Source: Rubripirellula reticaptiva
Lineage (GTDB): Bacteria; Planctomycetota; Planctomycetia; Pirellulales; Pirellulaceae
Assembly: GCF_007860175.1 (NCBI RefSeq)
Contig: NZ_SJPX01000002.1
Coordinates: forward strand, 1,488,001-1,552,000
Direction of reading: 5' to 3'
Length of the DNA: 64,000 bases
In this document: one piece after another, positions 33,030-41,943 of the stretch
How the letters are laid out: every line of letters begins with the position of its first letter
How positions within the stretch are numbered: the stretch's first letter is position 1
Notes under the pieces: model-generated
The model's database searches: none
Told to the model about the DNA's origin: nothing
What the model saw: only the letters and a program-made list of their open reading frames with translations
Translations under genes and position numbers: made by a program

Positions 33030-33878
33030 ATGATGGAATCTTGGCCTCTTGGTGTATTTGCCTCGGTCGACGCCGGCCTCGGCGTCGCTTGGAATGTGAT
33101 CTCGGAATTGAAAGTTCCCACGATACAGCTCCATGCACCCAATCCTGACAAACGAAACACGGCATCAGCGCAATCGCTTGCCGACCAATTGGCCGACATG
33201 GGCGTTCGCTGCACGGCGGTTTTTGGTGGGTTTGACGGCGAAAGCTATGCAGACATCCCAACGGTTGTGAAGACGATCGGCTTGGTCCCTGAATCAACAC
33301 GTCCAGCGCGACTGCAGGAGATGAAAGACATCTCCGACTTCACGAAAGCACTCGGCTGCGACGCGATCGCACTGCACCTTGGCTTTGTCCCCGAAGGCCC
33401 TTCGGCCGATGGCTACGACGGCATCGTCGCTGTGACTCGCGACCTTTGTGACCACGCCGCTGCGAACGACCAGTTCCTGCACTTGGAAACCGGCCAAGAA
33501 ACGGCGGACGGCCTGCTAGAGTTCATTCATCATGTCGACCGAGCCAACTTGAAGATCAACTTCGACCCGGCCAACATGATTTTGTATGGAACCGGCGAAC
33601 CCATCGAAGCATTGCGAAAAGTCGCCAAGCACGTCCGCAGCATCCATTGCAAAGACGGCACCTGGAGCGACCAACCCGGCGTGACTTGGGGCAAGGAAGT
33701 GCCGCTGGGGCAGGGCGACGTCAACATGGAATCGTACCTTCGAACCCTCCGGGAAATTGGGTACGAAGGACCACTAACGATTGAACGCGAGATCCCTCAG
33801 GACCCCGCGCGACAGAAAGCCGAAATAGGTGCAGCAATCGAACTGCTGACCAAACTCAGACAGCAAACCTTGGCTTGA
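33030..33878 (+). CDS. TIM-barrel sugar phosphate isomerase/epimerase
   Basis: The 282-residue protein belongs to the xylose-isomerase-like TIM-barrel family (AP endonuclease 2 superfamily). Metal-binding residues appear in HLETGQET, the NFDPANM strand, SIHCKDGT and the late LTIEREI strand. Such enzymes isomerise or epimerise ketoses, tagatose or inositol derivatives. It follows the SDR gene on the same strand after 139 bp. Together the two could act on a deoxysugar feeding the BMC pathway, but no substrate motif fixes this. Confidence 0.85.
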   Translation: MMESWPLGVFASVDAGLGVAWNVISELKVPTIQLHAPNPDKRNTASAQSLADQLADMGVRCTAVFGGFDGESYADIPTVVKTIGLVPESTRPARLQEMKDISDFTKALGCDAIALHLGFVPEGPSADGYDGIVAVTRDLCDHAAANDQFLHLETGQETADGLLEFIHHVDRANLKINFDPANMILYGTGEPIEALRKVAKHVRSIHCKDGTWSDQPGVTWGKEVPLGQGDVNMESYLRTLREIGYEGPLTIEREIPQDPARQKAEIGAAIELLTKLRQQTLA

Positions 33879-33881
33879 TTG

Positions 33882-34604
33882 CTACGGCGTGGTGATCTTC
33901 ACGTCATCGACCAGGGCTTCGCGGTTGACCGCCAACCGCAACCGTCGTTTGGTCGGGTGACCGATGCCGGGCGACGAAAAATGGCCGACGTTCGCCCCGT
34001 CGATCGAGACGGTCATGGTGTCACCAGCGACCGCAACGGAAAGCTGGTGCCACGCATCGGCGTCTAGCTTAACCGGCACTGTTTTCGTGTCTGCTTTGAT
34101 CGCTTTCTTGTCCGCTTCGGTGGTCTCATTGGCTAGCCGCCGTGTGCGGATTCCCAAATCCATTCGGCCAGTTTTCAGGTCCGTCATTTCGACGCGATTG
34201 AGCCGAACTTTGGCCATGCAAATGTGGCCCGCATGAACAGACTTCTCGTTCATGTCGGCGATGTTGATGCCCAGATCATCCTTGGGCCCAATCTTAAAAC
34301 GCAGTGAAATGGTGGCATCGCGAAACTCAACATCTTGAGTCACTGAAACACCGTGATCGGCTTCGGCATGCTTAACGATAAAAATTGCGCCATCGACCAA
34401 ATCGACTTGCTTGTTTCCTTTGGCGCGACTCTTACTGTTGGTCCCCCAGCCATTGCCGACTTCTTCGAGTTCTGGCTTCGATTCGGTACGCTCAAAGTCG
34501 TCTGAAAACAAGACCTTGGACTCCGGCGTATCAGCATGCAACGACGAAACAAACGTGGCACTAGACAGACACACAAGAGCCGCGCAGCGGGAAACACGTT
34601 TCAT
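33882..34604 (-). CDS. Secreted concanavalin-like (LamG/DUF1080-like) protein
   Basis: The 240-residue product has a signal peptide (1-24, cleaving near LHA-D). A single beta-sandwich domain begins VLFSDDFER and ends LRLAVNREALVDDVKI. It resembles DUF1080/LamG-like planctomycete proteins that bind or trim glycans, but the hydrolase motifs are not clear. ATG 34604 is preferred over 34646 because it begins the signal peptide. It ends three bases from the convergent TIM-barrel gene. Confidence 0.75.
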   Translation of the reverse strand: MKRVSRCAALVCLSSATFVSSLHADTPESKVLFSDDFERTESKPELEEVGNGWGTNSKSRAKGNKQVDLVDGAIFIVKHAEADHGVSVTQDVEFRDATISLRFKIGPKDDLGINIADMNEKSVHAGHICMAKVRLNRVEMTDLKTGRMDLGIRTRRLANETTEADKKAIKADTKTVPVKLDADAWHQLSVAVAGDTMTVSIDGANVGHFSSPGIGHPTKRRLRLAVNREALVDDVKITTP

Positions 34605-34642
34605 AGAACAATTCCGTAAGAGAGAGAAACAGAGCTTGTCGA

Positions 34643-35674
34643 TCAACCGATTTCGCCGCGATCACCCGTCACACCGGCGGCAATGTCAGCGGCAAAGCAC
34701 TCGATCAATGTCGCCTGATTAGCGCTACGATCGACTTCGCGGAGGGCGCGGACGGATCGGTCCACGCGAGCCAGTATGATCGGCGAGACCGTGTTTTGGT
34801 GGGCACCAGATCTCATTTTCCGGCGAAAATGCTGGACCGACATGGCAAAGACGTCTCGCATTGCACCACGACGCTTGCCTGCATCTTTGCCAACACCGTC
34901 GACGTGAGTCGTGATGATCCGCGCCAAAGTGGCGGGGTCTGGGTAGTCCGCATCCAGTTGCCCAGCCAGCGCGCTGCGCAGGCTGTCGGATTCGCCACTG
35001 AGTAATCTCAAGGCGACTTCGACATCACCGCCGGCGACATCCATTGCGTTTTCAATCGCTTCATCGCTGGCCTCGACGCCGTGAACCTGGCGCAGCAGTT
35101 TCGCAGCATCCTGGTTCGATAGTGGACCGAGCCGAAGAATTTGACAGCGTGACCGAATCGTCGGCAATTGACGCTGTTCGCTGGTGCCGACCAGCATCAC
35201 GACAGCACCGGACGGGGGTTCTTCGAGCGTCTTCAAAAGGCAATTCGCGCCTTCTTCATTCAAGAAATCAGCATCCTCGAGAATCGCAACTTTGCGTTTG
35301 CCAACCATCGGACGCAGCCGAATGTCGCGGCAAAAACCTTCTTGCATCCGATTCTCGCGTGAACCGATCAACAGTTCGACCGGAATCAAACTCTTGTCAT
35401 CTGGCTTGCAGACCCTGACCACGTCTGGGTGCGTGCCCGCGTTGACCTGCAAGCACGACGGGCAAACACCGCAGGGTGACATTAGGCGTGGGTCGGACCG
35501 CTGGCACAGCAGTGTTCTAGCCAGCACGTTGGCTACCGTTCGCTTGCCGATCCCCGGTGATCCTACCAGCAAGAAGCTGCCGCCAAGACGGTTTTGCTTG
35601 ATCGCAGCGGCGAACCAACGTTGGGCTTTGTCGTGGCCGATTAACGTTGACCAATTTGTCATCTCGGCCGTCAT
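34643..35674 (-). CDS. holB: DNA polymerase III delta' subunit
   Basis: HolB is a subunit of the clamp loader. The 343-residue protein has a P-loop (GSPGIGKRT), a zinc module (CGVCPSC within about 80-90), the SRC-like sensor (TIRSRCQ) and a helical C-terminus. The start overlaps the rpiB stop by four bases, so translation is coupled. DnaX or DnaN is not in the window. It ends the sua5/phosphatase-rpiB-holB operon. Confidence 0.88.
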   Translation of the reverse strand: MTAEMTNWSTLIGHDKAQRWFAAAIKQNRLGGSFLLVGSPGIGKRTVANVLARTLLCQRSDPRLMSPCGVCPSCLQVNAGTHPDVVRVCKPDDKSLIPVELLIGSRENRMQEGFCRDIRLRPMVGKRKVAILEDADFLNEEGANCLLKTLEEPPSGAVVMLVGTSEQRQLPTIRSRCQILRLGPLSNQDAAKLLRQVHGVEASDEAIENAMDVAGGDVEVALRLLSGESDSLRSALAGQLDADYPDPATLARIITTHVDGVGKDAGKRRGAMRDVFAMSVQHFRRKMRSGAHQNTVSPIILARVDRSVRALREVDRSANQATLIECFAADIAAGVTGDRGEIG

Positions 35675-36171
35675 GACGATGGAGGACTAACCGCGTCGAC
35701 AGGGACAACGGGCTTGGAGCCCTGTTCGATGTTGCCAATTTTCTGGATTCGAACAGCGTGCCGGCCACCATCGAATTCGGTGTTCAACCACATTCGAATC
35801 AGATCGTCGATTGGGCGATCACCGATCATGTCACCTGGTAAGCACAGGATGTTAACGTCGTTGTGCCGGCGACTAATTTCGACCATGACTTCGTCATAGC
35901 ACGACGCGGCGCGGACGCCGGCAAACTTGTTTGCGGCGATCGACATACCGATCCCCGTGCCGCAAATCAAAATACCTCGATCAACGTCGCCATGACTGAC
36001 TTGCTGGGCAACGGCCTGGGCAATGTCGGGATAGTCCACAGCGGCATCGCCGTGGGTTCCCACGTCGATGACCGGAAAACCTGCCGCAGTCAGATTCTGA
36101 ACCAAGCGGTCTTTAATTTTGACGCCGCGGTGGTCGCTGCCGATTGCAATTTTTAACACGACGCCCTCCAT
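35671..36171 (-). CDS. rpiB: Ribose-5-phosphate isomerase B
   Basis: RpiB interconverts ribose 5-phosphate and ribulose 5-phosphate. The 166-residue protein has IAIGSDHRG at residues 8-16, DVGTHGDAAVDYPD, and the catalytic region CGTGIGMSIAANK, plus a C-terminal RHNDVNILCLPGD. It lies three bases after the Sua5-phosphatase stop and overlaps holB by four bases. In Bacillus the sua5, LMW phosphatase and rpiB genes are also neighbours, which supports a conserved grouping. Confidence 0.95.
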   Translation of the reverse strand: MEGVVLKIAIGSDHRGVKIKDRLVQNLTAAGFPVIDVGTHGDAAVDYPDIAQAVAQQVSHGDVDRGILICGTGIGMSIAANKFAGVRAASCYDEVMVEISRRHNDVNILCLPGDMIGDRPIDDLIRMWLNTEFDGGRHAVRIQKIGNIEQGSKPVVPVDAVSPPSS

Positions 36172-36173
36172 CT

Positions 36174-37340
36174 TTATGCCTGGTCAGTTGTTGAATCGGA
36201 TTCGGGATCGCTCGAGCCAATCGCTTGAGGGAAAAAATCGTCGCCCAAAGCTTCCGCCCACGCTTGCAGTTCACCTTCGATCTGGTCAGCACAGGCTTCA
36301 TAGACGTCCACAGGCATCCCGACCGGATCCCCGATGTCGCCCCCATCACGTCGCAGCGTGAAGACTCGATCGTGCAATCCTGGCCATGCCGCCAAGATCG
36401 CTGCACGGTGGCCTCGCGTCATCGTCAGCACCAGGTCAGCAACTCCCATCACCGATTCATCGAGCGTCCGACTGCTATGCCCGGTCAAATCCAGTCCACG
36501 GTTGCCCATCACCTCGATCGCTTGGGGCGTGGCACCGCAACCGGGATTGGCCGCGACGCCGGCCGACAAGACCCGCACAGCGTCTTCACAGCCATATTTC
36601 TTGCTCATTTGGTCGCGCAGCAATGTTTCTGCCATCGGGCTGCGGCACGTATTTCCGGTACAGACCAGAGCGATCACTGGTTTAACGAATTGATTCATGG
36701 CGGCTCGTTCGATGACGCCCTCGCGAAGGATTTCCATTTGATTGCCCTGAACGCGGGCGACCGTTGAAGCTCCACCATAACGGGTTGGACCGTCGTCGAG
36801 CAGCAGTGGAATTAAATCTCCGAGTTGCTGCTGAACTTGATCCGCCGTGGTAGCGACAGGTTGACCAGTCAGATTGGCGCTAGTCAACAACAAAGGAGCC
36901 GACAAAAAACGGTGAATATGCGTGATCACGCGGTGATTAACGACCCGAAAACCGACACAGCCAAACTCACCCCGAATGCGATCCTGAACCCCTTGGGGTA
37001 GCTGAGTCACCGCCGAATGGGGTGAATTGCAGGGAATCACCAGCGTCAACGGCCCCGGCCAGCATCGCGACGCTAACCGCCGCGCAAGCGGGCTGGTGCC
37101 GCAGTAGAAATCCTCGGCTGACTCGCGACTGCCCACAGAAATCGCGATCGGCATCCAATTGGCTCGGCCCTTGATCTCGCAAAGCCGCTCGACCGCACGC
37201 TCGGACAGGGCGCTGGCTGCAAGTCCGTAAACCGTATCAGTTGGGACTCCGACAACCTCGCCCTCGACGAGAGCTTGAACCGACCGATGAACGATGTCGC
37301 GCGGGTCATCCGTCGCTCGGAGGTCCAGGATTATTGACAT
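36174..37340 (-). CDS. Sua5/YrdC threonylcarbamoyl-AMP synthase fused to low-molecular-weight protein-tyrosine phosphatase
   Basis: The 388-residue protein is a fusion. The first about 200 residues are a Sua5/YciO/YrdC domain (GVPTDTVYGLAASAL; LLTSANLTGQP), which makes L-threonylcarbamoyladenylate for tRNA t6A. The last about 160 residues are a low-molecular-weight phosphatase with the P-loop CTGNTCRS and the general acid in DIGDPVGM. In Bacillus these are separate adjacent genes (ywlC and ywlE). The C-terminus is an acidic tail. It starts the operon with rpiB and holB. Confidence 0.93.
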   Translation of the reverse strand: MSIILDLRATDDPRDIVHRSVQALVEGEVVGVPTDTVYGLAASALSERAVERLCEIKGRANWMPIAISVGSRESAEDFYCGTSPLARRLASRCWPGPLTLVIPCNSPHSAVTQLPQGVQDRIRGEFGCVGFRVVNHRVITHIHRFLSAPLLLTSANLTGQPVATTADQVQQQLGDLIPLLLDDGPTRYGGASTVARVQGNQMEILREGVIERAAMNQFVKPVIALVCTGNTCRSPMAETLLRDQMSKKYGCEDAVRVLSAGVAANPGCGATPQAIEVMGNRGLDLTGHSSRTLDESVMGVADLVLTMTRGHRAAILAAWPGLHDRVFTLRRDGGDIGDPVGMPVDVYEACADQIEGELQAWAEALGDDFFPQAIGSSDPESDSTTDQA

Positions 37341-37443
37341 CGAAAAAGGATTCTGACCTTACGGCCAACCATCGGGTAAAATTCAAAGGCAAGAATCATT
37401 GTAATTCTCTCGCAATCGCCTTCACAAGTCGGCCAGCAACTTG

Positions 37444-38466
37444 ATGCCCCCCCCTACGTCGACTCGAATCACGTTCGAGCCCGTCAATCGCAGACATTTC
37501 GTACGTCAGTCCCTCGAAATGGCCTCGACCGGAATCGCCGCAATTTCGCTAGCCGGAACATCCGGGTGTGTTCCCGTCACCGATAGCGACGTGCCCGATC
37601 TGGTCTGGGGACGCCGCGGTTTAAGTTCGGGCAGGTTCTTAAAACCCCGCGCGATCACGATCGACGACGCGGACCAGTTGTACATTGTCGACACAACCGG
37701 ACGGATCCAGGTGTTTGACACCGACGGGAACTTTCTGCGTTTTTGGGAAACCCCAAAAACCGCCAACGGACGCCCGACGGGAATGTCATTCCAACCGGCG
37801 TCAGCTAGCCCTAGCGGACAATCGCGACTATTGGTTGCTGACACTCATTACTATCGAATGTTGGCTTACACACCCGACGGCAAATTGCTTGCTGACCAAC
37901 AAATCGGTGGAACCGCCGGCCATTTGCCGGGTGAATTTGCATTTGTTACCGATGCGGTCAGCGACAGCCAGGGATGCGTCTACATCGGCGAATACAACGC
38001 GTCAGATCGGATCCAGAAATTCGATCCCGACGGAATATTCATGACCCAGTGGGGCGGCACCGGCGACACGCCGGGCACGTTCGTTCGTCCGCAAAGCCTG
38101 ATCATTCGCGACGACGTGATGTGGGTGGCCGACGCGTGCAACCACCGCATTCAGCGATTCGATTTGAGCGAAGAAACGCCGCGACTGATCGACGTTTGGG
38201 GTGGACCGGGAACCCAACCGGGCCAGTACTATTATCCGTACGATTTGGCGTTGGCTAGCGACGGCAGCCTGCTGGTGGTCGAGTACAAGAACAACCGAGT
38301 CCAACGTCTATCGCCCGACGGAAAACCGATCGCCATGTGGGGCGGCCCTGGGTTCGAGCCCGGGATGCTGAACCAGCCCTGGGGCATCGTTGTCGACTCG
38401 CAGGACCGCGTCCACATTTTGGACAGCAACAATCACCGAGTTCAACGCATCCATTTGCCCGCATAA
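37444..38466 (+). CDS. NHL-repeat lipoprotein with Tat-like signal
   Basis: The 340-residue protein has an N-terminal twin-arginine-like segment (NRRHFVRQS), a hydrophobic stretch and a possible lipobox (TSGC). About six NHL repeats follow, with patterns such as LYIVDTTGRIQVFD, RIQKFDPDGIF and HRVQRI. NHL proteins form beta-propellers for protein or glycan binding. The cytosine run CCCCCCC just after ATG 37444 could cause start uncertainty; TTG 37441 is an alternative. It lies 104 bp from the divergent Sua5 fusion gene. Confidence 0.85.
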   Translation: MPPPTSTRITFEPVNRRHFVRQSLEMASTGIAAISLAGTSGCVPVTDSDVPDLVWGRRGLSSGRFLKPRAITIDDADQLYIVDTTGRIQVFDTDGNFLRFWETPKTANGRPTGMSFQPASASPSGQSRLLVADTHYYRMLAYTPDGKLLADQQIGGTAGHLPGEFAFVTDAVSDSQGCVYIGEYNASDRIQKFDPDGIFMTQWGGTGDTPGTFVRPQSLIIRDDVMWVADACNHRIQRFDLSEETPRLIDVWGGPGTQPGQYYYPYDLALASDGSLLVVEYKNNRVQRLSPDGKPIAMWGGPGFEPGMLNQPWGIVVDSQDRVHILDSNNHRVQRIHLPA

Positions 38467-38528
38467 ATCGCAGATTTGGCCGTTTTCCCCCATCCGTGAC
38501 CAGACGTGTCATGGACGTCACGCATATT

Positions 38529-38553
38529 AAAAGTGTCAGACCAAGACACTTTT
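38529..38553. terminator. Perfect 9-bp inverted repeat
   Basis: AAAAGTGTC (38529-38537) and GACACTTTT (38545-38553) are perfectly complementary around a 7-nt loop. It lies 63 bp after the NHL gene and 27 bp before the WYL-like gene. The symmetric A/T ends fit a bidirectional intrinsic terminator or an operator for the following gene. Confidence 0.5.
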
Positions 38554-38579
38554 GAAACAATTTTCCGGGGGGAAAACAA

Positions 38580-38843
38580 ATGAACCGAATTCTTCAACAA
38601 GCGATGAACGACTGCGAAAATTACGTCATTGAAATGGATTACGAAGATGCCAAGGGCAACCGCACGCACCGCGTTGTCAGCCCAATCCGATTGATGGGCA
38701 GCTACCGATTCTTGGGGCTATGCCTGTGTCGCGAACAGCCTCGCCAGTTCCAACTTTCACGCTGTCGCAACATCCGTTTGGTGGCTGCCGAAAACGTCAT
38801 GATGCCGGTCCCAATGGGGGCCGGATCATGCGAGCTGAACTAA
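38580..38843 (+). CDS. Small WYL-domain-like protein
   Basis: The 87-residue protein looks like a stand-alone WYL-type beta-sheet module: YVIEMDYEDAKGNRTHRVVSPIRLM, then YRFLGLCLCREQPRQFQLSRCRNIRLV. Such domains usually sit in transcription factors and sense nucleotides or ligands. Here there is no DNA-binding part. GGGG before ATG 38580 serves as ribosome binding site. An inverted repeat upstream may control it. The role is unknown. Confidence 0.65.
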   Translation: MNRILQQAMNDCENYVIEMDYEDAKGNRTHRVVSPIRLMGSYRFLGLCLCREQPRQFQLSRCRNIRLVAAENVMMPVPMGAGSCELN

Positions 38844-38850
38844 GATTGCA

Positions 38851-39999
38851 TCAGACCGACAACTGCACCAATTCTTTCGGTGGGTTGTGGGCCGCTTCGA
38901 TCGCCTTGCGTTCCAGGTCGGGCGACACGAGCTTATAAAACACATCGCGCTGGCGAGCTTCGAAACCGAGTTCTTCGATCGCCGCGCGAATCTGGTCGAG
39001 CGACAGGTAATGAACCGTGCCAGCTTCGGCGACGACGTTCTCCTCGATCATCAAACTGCCCATGTCGTTGGCGCCGAACAGCATCGCGAGCTGTCCGATC
39101 TTTAGCCCCTGGGTGACCCAACTGCTTTGAATGCTGGGGACGTTATCCAAATACAACCGCGACACCGCCAAGGTCTTCAAGTACTCGAATGATCCCACCG
39201 GCGGAATGTGCGACAAGTCGGTATTGTCGGGCTGGAATGTCCAACAAATGAACGCCGTGAATCCGTTGGTTTCATCCTGCAGGTCTCGCACTCGCTGCAG
39301 ATGTTCGACACGTTCGGCAAGCGTTTCAACGTGGCCAAACATCATCGTCGCCGTGCTGATGCCGCCCAGTTTGTGCCACGCTCGCATCACGCCGAGCCAG
39401 TCGTCCGACATCACTTTGCCGCGAGTCAATACATTGCGAACACGGTCAACCAAGATCTCCGCGCCGCCACCTGGAATGCTGCCAAGGCCGGCGGCTTTCA
39501 ACCGGGTCAGCACTTCTTCGATCGACAGTTTGTTGACCTTCGTGAAGTGGTGGAATTCGGGTGGGCTGAACCCGTGAATATTGACCTCAGGAAACGAAGA
39601 TTTGATGTCGCGCAGCAGTTCCTCATACCAATCAAGTTTAAATTTCGGATGCAGTCCGCCCTGCATCAAAATCTGATTGCCACCAAGGGCCACTGTTTCT
39701 TCGACCTTACTGAGGACTTCTTCGCGCGACAGCACATAGCCTTCGTCACTCTTTGGCCCACGATAAAACGCGCAAAAATGACAAACCGCCGAACAAACAT
39801 TGGTGTAGTTGATGTTCCGATCGACGTTGTAAGTCCGATACGGTTCGGGGTGCATACGGCGAGAAATCTGGTCAGCCGCAGAGCCGATCGCCGCCAAATC
39901 GTGGCTTTGCAAAAGCGCCAATCCATCCCCGAGCGTCAATCGCTCGCCGGCGAGGGCTTTGTCGAGGATGGGCCGAATGGTCGTGTCAGTGGAGATCAT
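38851..39999 (-). CDS. mqnC: Dehypoxanthine futalosine cyclase
   Basis: MqnC is a radical SAM enzyme that makes cyclic dehypoxanthine futalosine in the futalosine route to menaquinone. The product (382 residues) contains NVDRNINYTNVC, the CxxxCxxC cluster (CSAVCHFC near residues 59-66) and IPGGGAEILVDRVR, which match MqnC rather than MqnE. An in-frame TTG at 40017 precedes ATG 39999; I prefer the ATG. It overlaps the mqnA stop by 14 bases, giving one transcript. Confidence 0.93.
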   Translation of the reverse strand: MISTDTTIRPILDKALAGERLTLGDGLALLQSHDLAAIGSAADQISRRMHPEPYRTYNVDRNINYTNVCSAVCHFCAFYRGPKSDEGYVLSREEVLSKVEETVALGGNQILMQGGLHPKFKLDWYEELLRDIKSSFPEVNIHGFSPPEFHHFTKVNKLSIEEVLTRLKAAGLGSIPGGGAEILVDRVRNVLTRGKVMSDDWLGVMRAWHKLGGISTATMMFGHVETLAERVEHLQRVRDLQDETNGFTAFICWTFQPDNTDLSHIPPVGSFEYLKTLAVSRLYLDNVPSIQSSWVTQGLKIGQLAMLFGANDMGSLMIEENVVAEAGTVHYLSLDQIRAAIEELGFEARQRDVFYKLVSPDLERKAIEAAHNPPKELVQLSV

Positions 40000-40825
40000 G
40001 ATCGTTGTCGCTGCCAAGGGATCTTTTGTAAGCGGTTGTGGTTACGTTGAGATCGGGCACCAATCCGATCGCGGTCGCTCGCTGGCGGAACGATTCCAGG
40101 CCCCGCCGCTCGCCCGGTCCAAGTTGAAAGTGCAGGTTCTCTGCAAAATAACGGTGCAGGTCTTCTTTCGTCAGCCCGTGCGTGGCGGCGTGTGCGGCGG
40201 CGATCGACTCGAAGTGCTCAATTCCAACGTCGCGACTCGATTCCAAAATCTCGCTCAACCCCGTCACTTCGACGCCCGGACGGGCCACCCACATTGCGAA
40301 CACAAAGGGCAATTCTGTCCATCGGCACCATCGATCACCGAGATCCCAGATCTCATGATAAACGCCCGAGGCCGGATGCATCGCCCGGTCACCAATCATC
40401 AAAATCGCGTCGGCGTCCACGTCGTCAACCGTTTGATCAATTTCCATGGGTACCGTCGAGGGTCGCAATCCATGCATTTCGTGCAGCAAGACCTGCACCA
40501 TCGCGGCACTCGTCCGACTTCCTTCGTCGAGCGCGAGGGTGCGGATTTCTGGAACCGGCACGCGGCTGAGCAACCGGACGCTCCAAACCGGGCCACGGCA
40601 ACCGATCGCAGCGTCGGACACGATCTGGTAGCCCTGACCGCGGAAGTACTCGACCGACGGAATTAGAGCCACATCAAGTCTGCCCGCTGCCAAGTCGCTG
40701 GCTAGCCTGCTGGGCAAATCCACCGACAAAGTTCCTTTCGAACCCAGTTGCTCGGCAAGCGTGTGAATCAGCGGCTTGGTATTCAGGTAAGAAACTGCGC
40801 CGAGGCGTAACATGGTCAGACTCAT
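39986..40825 (-). CDS. mqnA: Chorismate dehydratase (futalosine pathway)
   Basis: MqnA makes 3-[(1-carboxyvinyl)oxy]benzoate from chorismate, the first futalosine-pathway step. The product of about 279 residues has LRLGAVSYLNTKPL, LDVALIPSVEYF and the ILMIGDRAM and WTELPFVFAMW segments typical of the family. Met 40825 is used; ATG 40813 is equally possible, and the open frame runs to 40870. It is followed by the overlapping mqnC. Confidence 0.92.
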   Translation of the reverse strand: MSLTMLRLGAVSYLNTKPLIHTLAEQLGSKGTLSVDLPSRLASDLAAGRLDVALIPSVEYFRGQGYQIVSDAAIGCRGPVWSVRLLSRVPVPEIRTLALDEGSRTSAAMVQVLLHEMHGLRPSTVPMEIDQTVDDVDADAILMIGDRAMHPASGVYHEIWDLGDRWCRWTELPFVFAMWVARPGVEVTGLSEILESSRDVGIEHFESIAAAHAATHGLTKEDLHRYFAENLHFQLGPGERRGLESFRQRATAIGLVPDLNVTTTAYKRSLGSDNDHDLH

Positions 40826-40893
40826 TTTTTGGTAGCACGGCGATGACGCGCCGTGAAGCGTTTCGGTCACGGGGGGACACCATGCCGATTTTG

Positions 40894-41565
40894 TTAACCG
40901 AAGGCTTCGCTTGAAGGCAACGCGGGTCCGCGGACGGTTCGCAGTTTCCCGTTTTTGGGATCGTGAAATACGATCGATTCGGCTCGTAGCAACAGAGTTC
41001 CTTGTTCCGAACCATCGCCCGAACTCGCTCCGCCGTACAATTCATCACCAACGATCGGATGCCCGCGATGGGCCGCCTGGATCCGTAATTGATGCATTCG
41101 CCCGGTGTGGGGATACATGCGGATGAGAGTCCGGTCGGTCGCAGCGTCATATCCGACCACATCGATTCGAGTCTCTGCTTCTTTGGCGCCTTCGTCACCG
41201 CCCGAGCAAATTTCGGCTTTGGGCTGATCAGCGATCTTGCGGATTTGATCAACCCAAACGATGTCCGATTCACTCGGCGCGATCTTGCCCTGAACGATCG
41301 CGGCGTACTGTTTGATCACCTTTCGGCTGGAAAACTGGTCCGACAACAACCGAGCTTCCTTCTTTCGAAGGGCCACCAGCACCACACCGCCAACCGGCCG
41401 GTCCAGTCGGTGGATGATCGCAAAGTACTCGGCCCGATCGGCGAGTTGGGCCTTCAACTGACTTTCCAAGCTCTCGCCCCCCGGCGGCGCCTGAGTCGAA
41501 AGGCCGGGCGGCTTGTCGACGGCGATCAAATGACCGCCGTCCCATAGGATCGAAAGTTCGTTCAC
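40894..41565 (-). CDS. RluA-family RNA pseudouridine synthase
   Basis: The 223-residue protein has the pseudouridine synthase catalytic motif HRLDRPVGG, with its catalytic Asp, preceded by AVDKPPGLSTQAP. TGRMHQLRIQAA and the hydrophobic QYAAIVQG strand agree with the RluA family. There is no S4 domain, as in TruC or RluA-type enzymes. The target (rRNA or tRNA site) cannot be read. It lies 68 bp before mqnA. Confidence 0.93.
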   Translation of the reverse strand: MNELSILWDGGHLIAVDKPPGLSTQAPPGGESLESQLKAQLADRAEYFAIIHRLDRPVGGVVLVALRKKEARLLSDQFSSRKVIKQYAAIVQGKIAPSESDIVWVDQIRKIADQPKAEICSGGDEGAKEAETRIDVVGYDAATDRTLIRMYPHTGRMHQLRIQAAHRGHPIVGDELYGGASSGDGSEQGTLLLRAESIVFHDPKNGKLRTVRGPALPSSEAFG

Positions 41566-41943
41566 GTTGAAAAATCAGCTTGCAGTGATGGGGAATTGCC
41601 TGCACACAGACACGAAACCACGAAAACTTGGCCCTGTCCTAGAGATGCGGCCCTTCGTGCAATCATCCCTTCGGTGCAATCATCCTGGACAACTTCGATA
41701 CAATTGCCCCATGACGCAAGCGGACATCTTTCCGCCACAGGTCAGAAAACCGAATTCCCCACCCAAAATCAACCCGAACAGGCCGGCAGCGAGCATTGCC
41801 GTCCGCCGTCAAAAGATGGCTGGTCGGCGAGCGGAGCCGGTTGTTGTACGGTGTTGGCTGGCCACTCCCAGGCCCGGTCGCTGCCACCAGGCTGGACGAT
41901 CTGGCAAACTACTCAATCCATATTACTTTCCCTTTGAGTTTTC
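41566..41943. other. 378-bp divergent intergenic region with a tandem 16-bp repeat
   Basis: The region separates the RluA-family gene and the phytoene-dehydrogenase-like gene and should carry both promoters. CCCTTCGTGCAATCAT (41651-41666) is repeated with one inserted base as CCCTTCGGTGCAATCAT (41667-41683), immediately adjacent. This could be an operator. A small open frame here lacks coding character. Confidence 0.4.
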
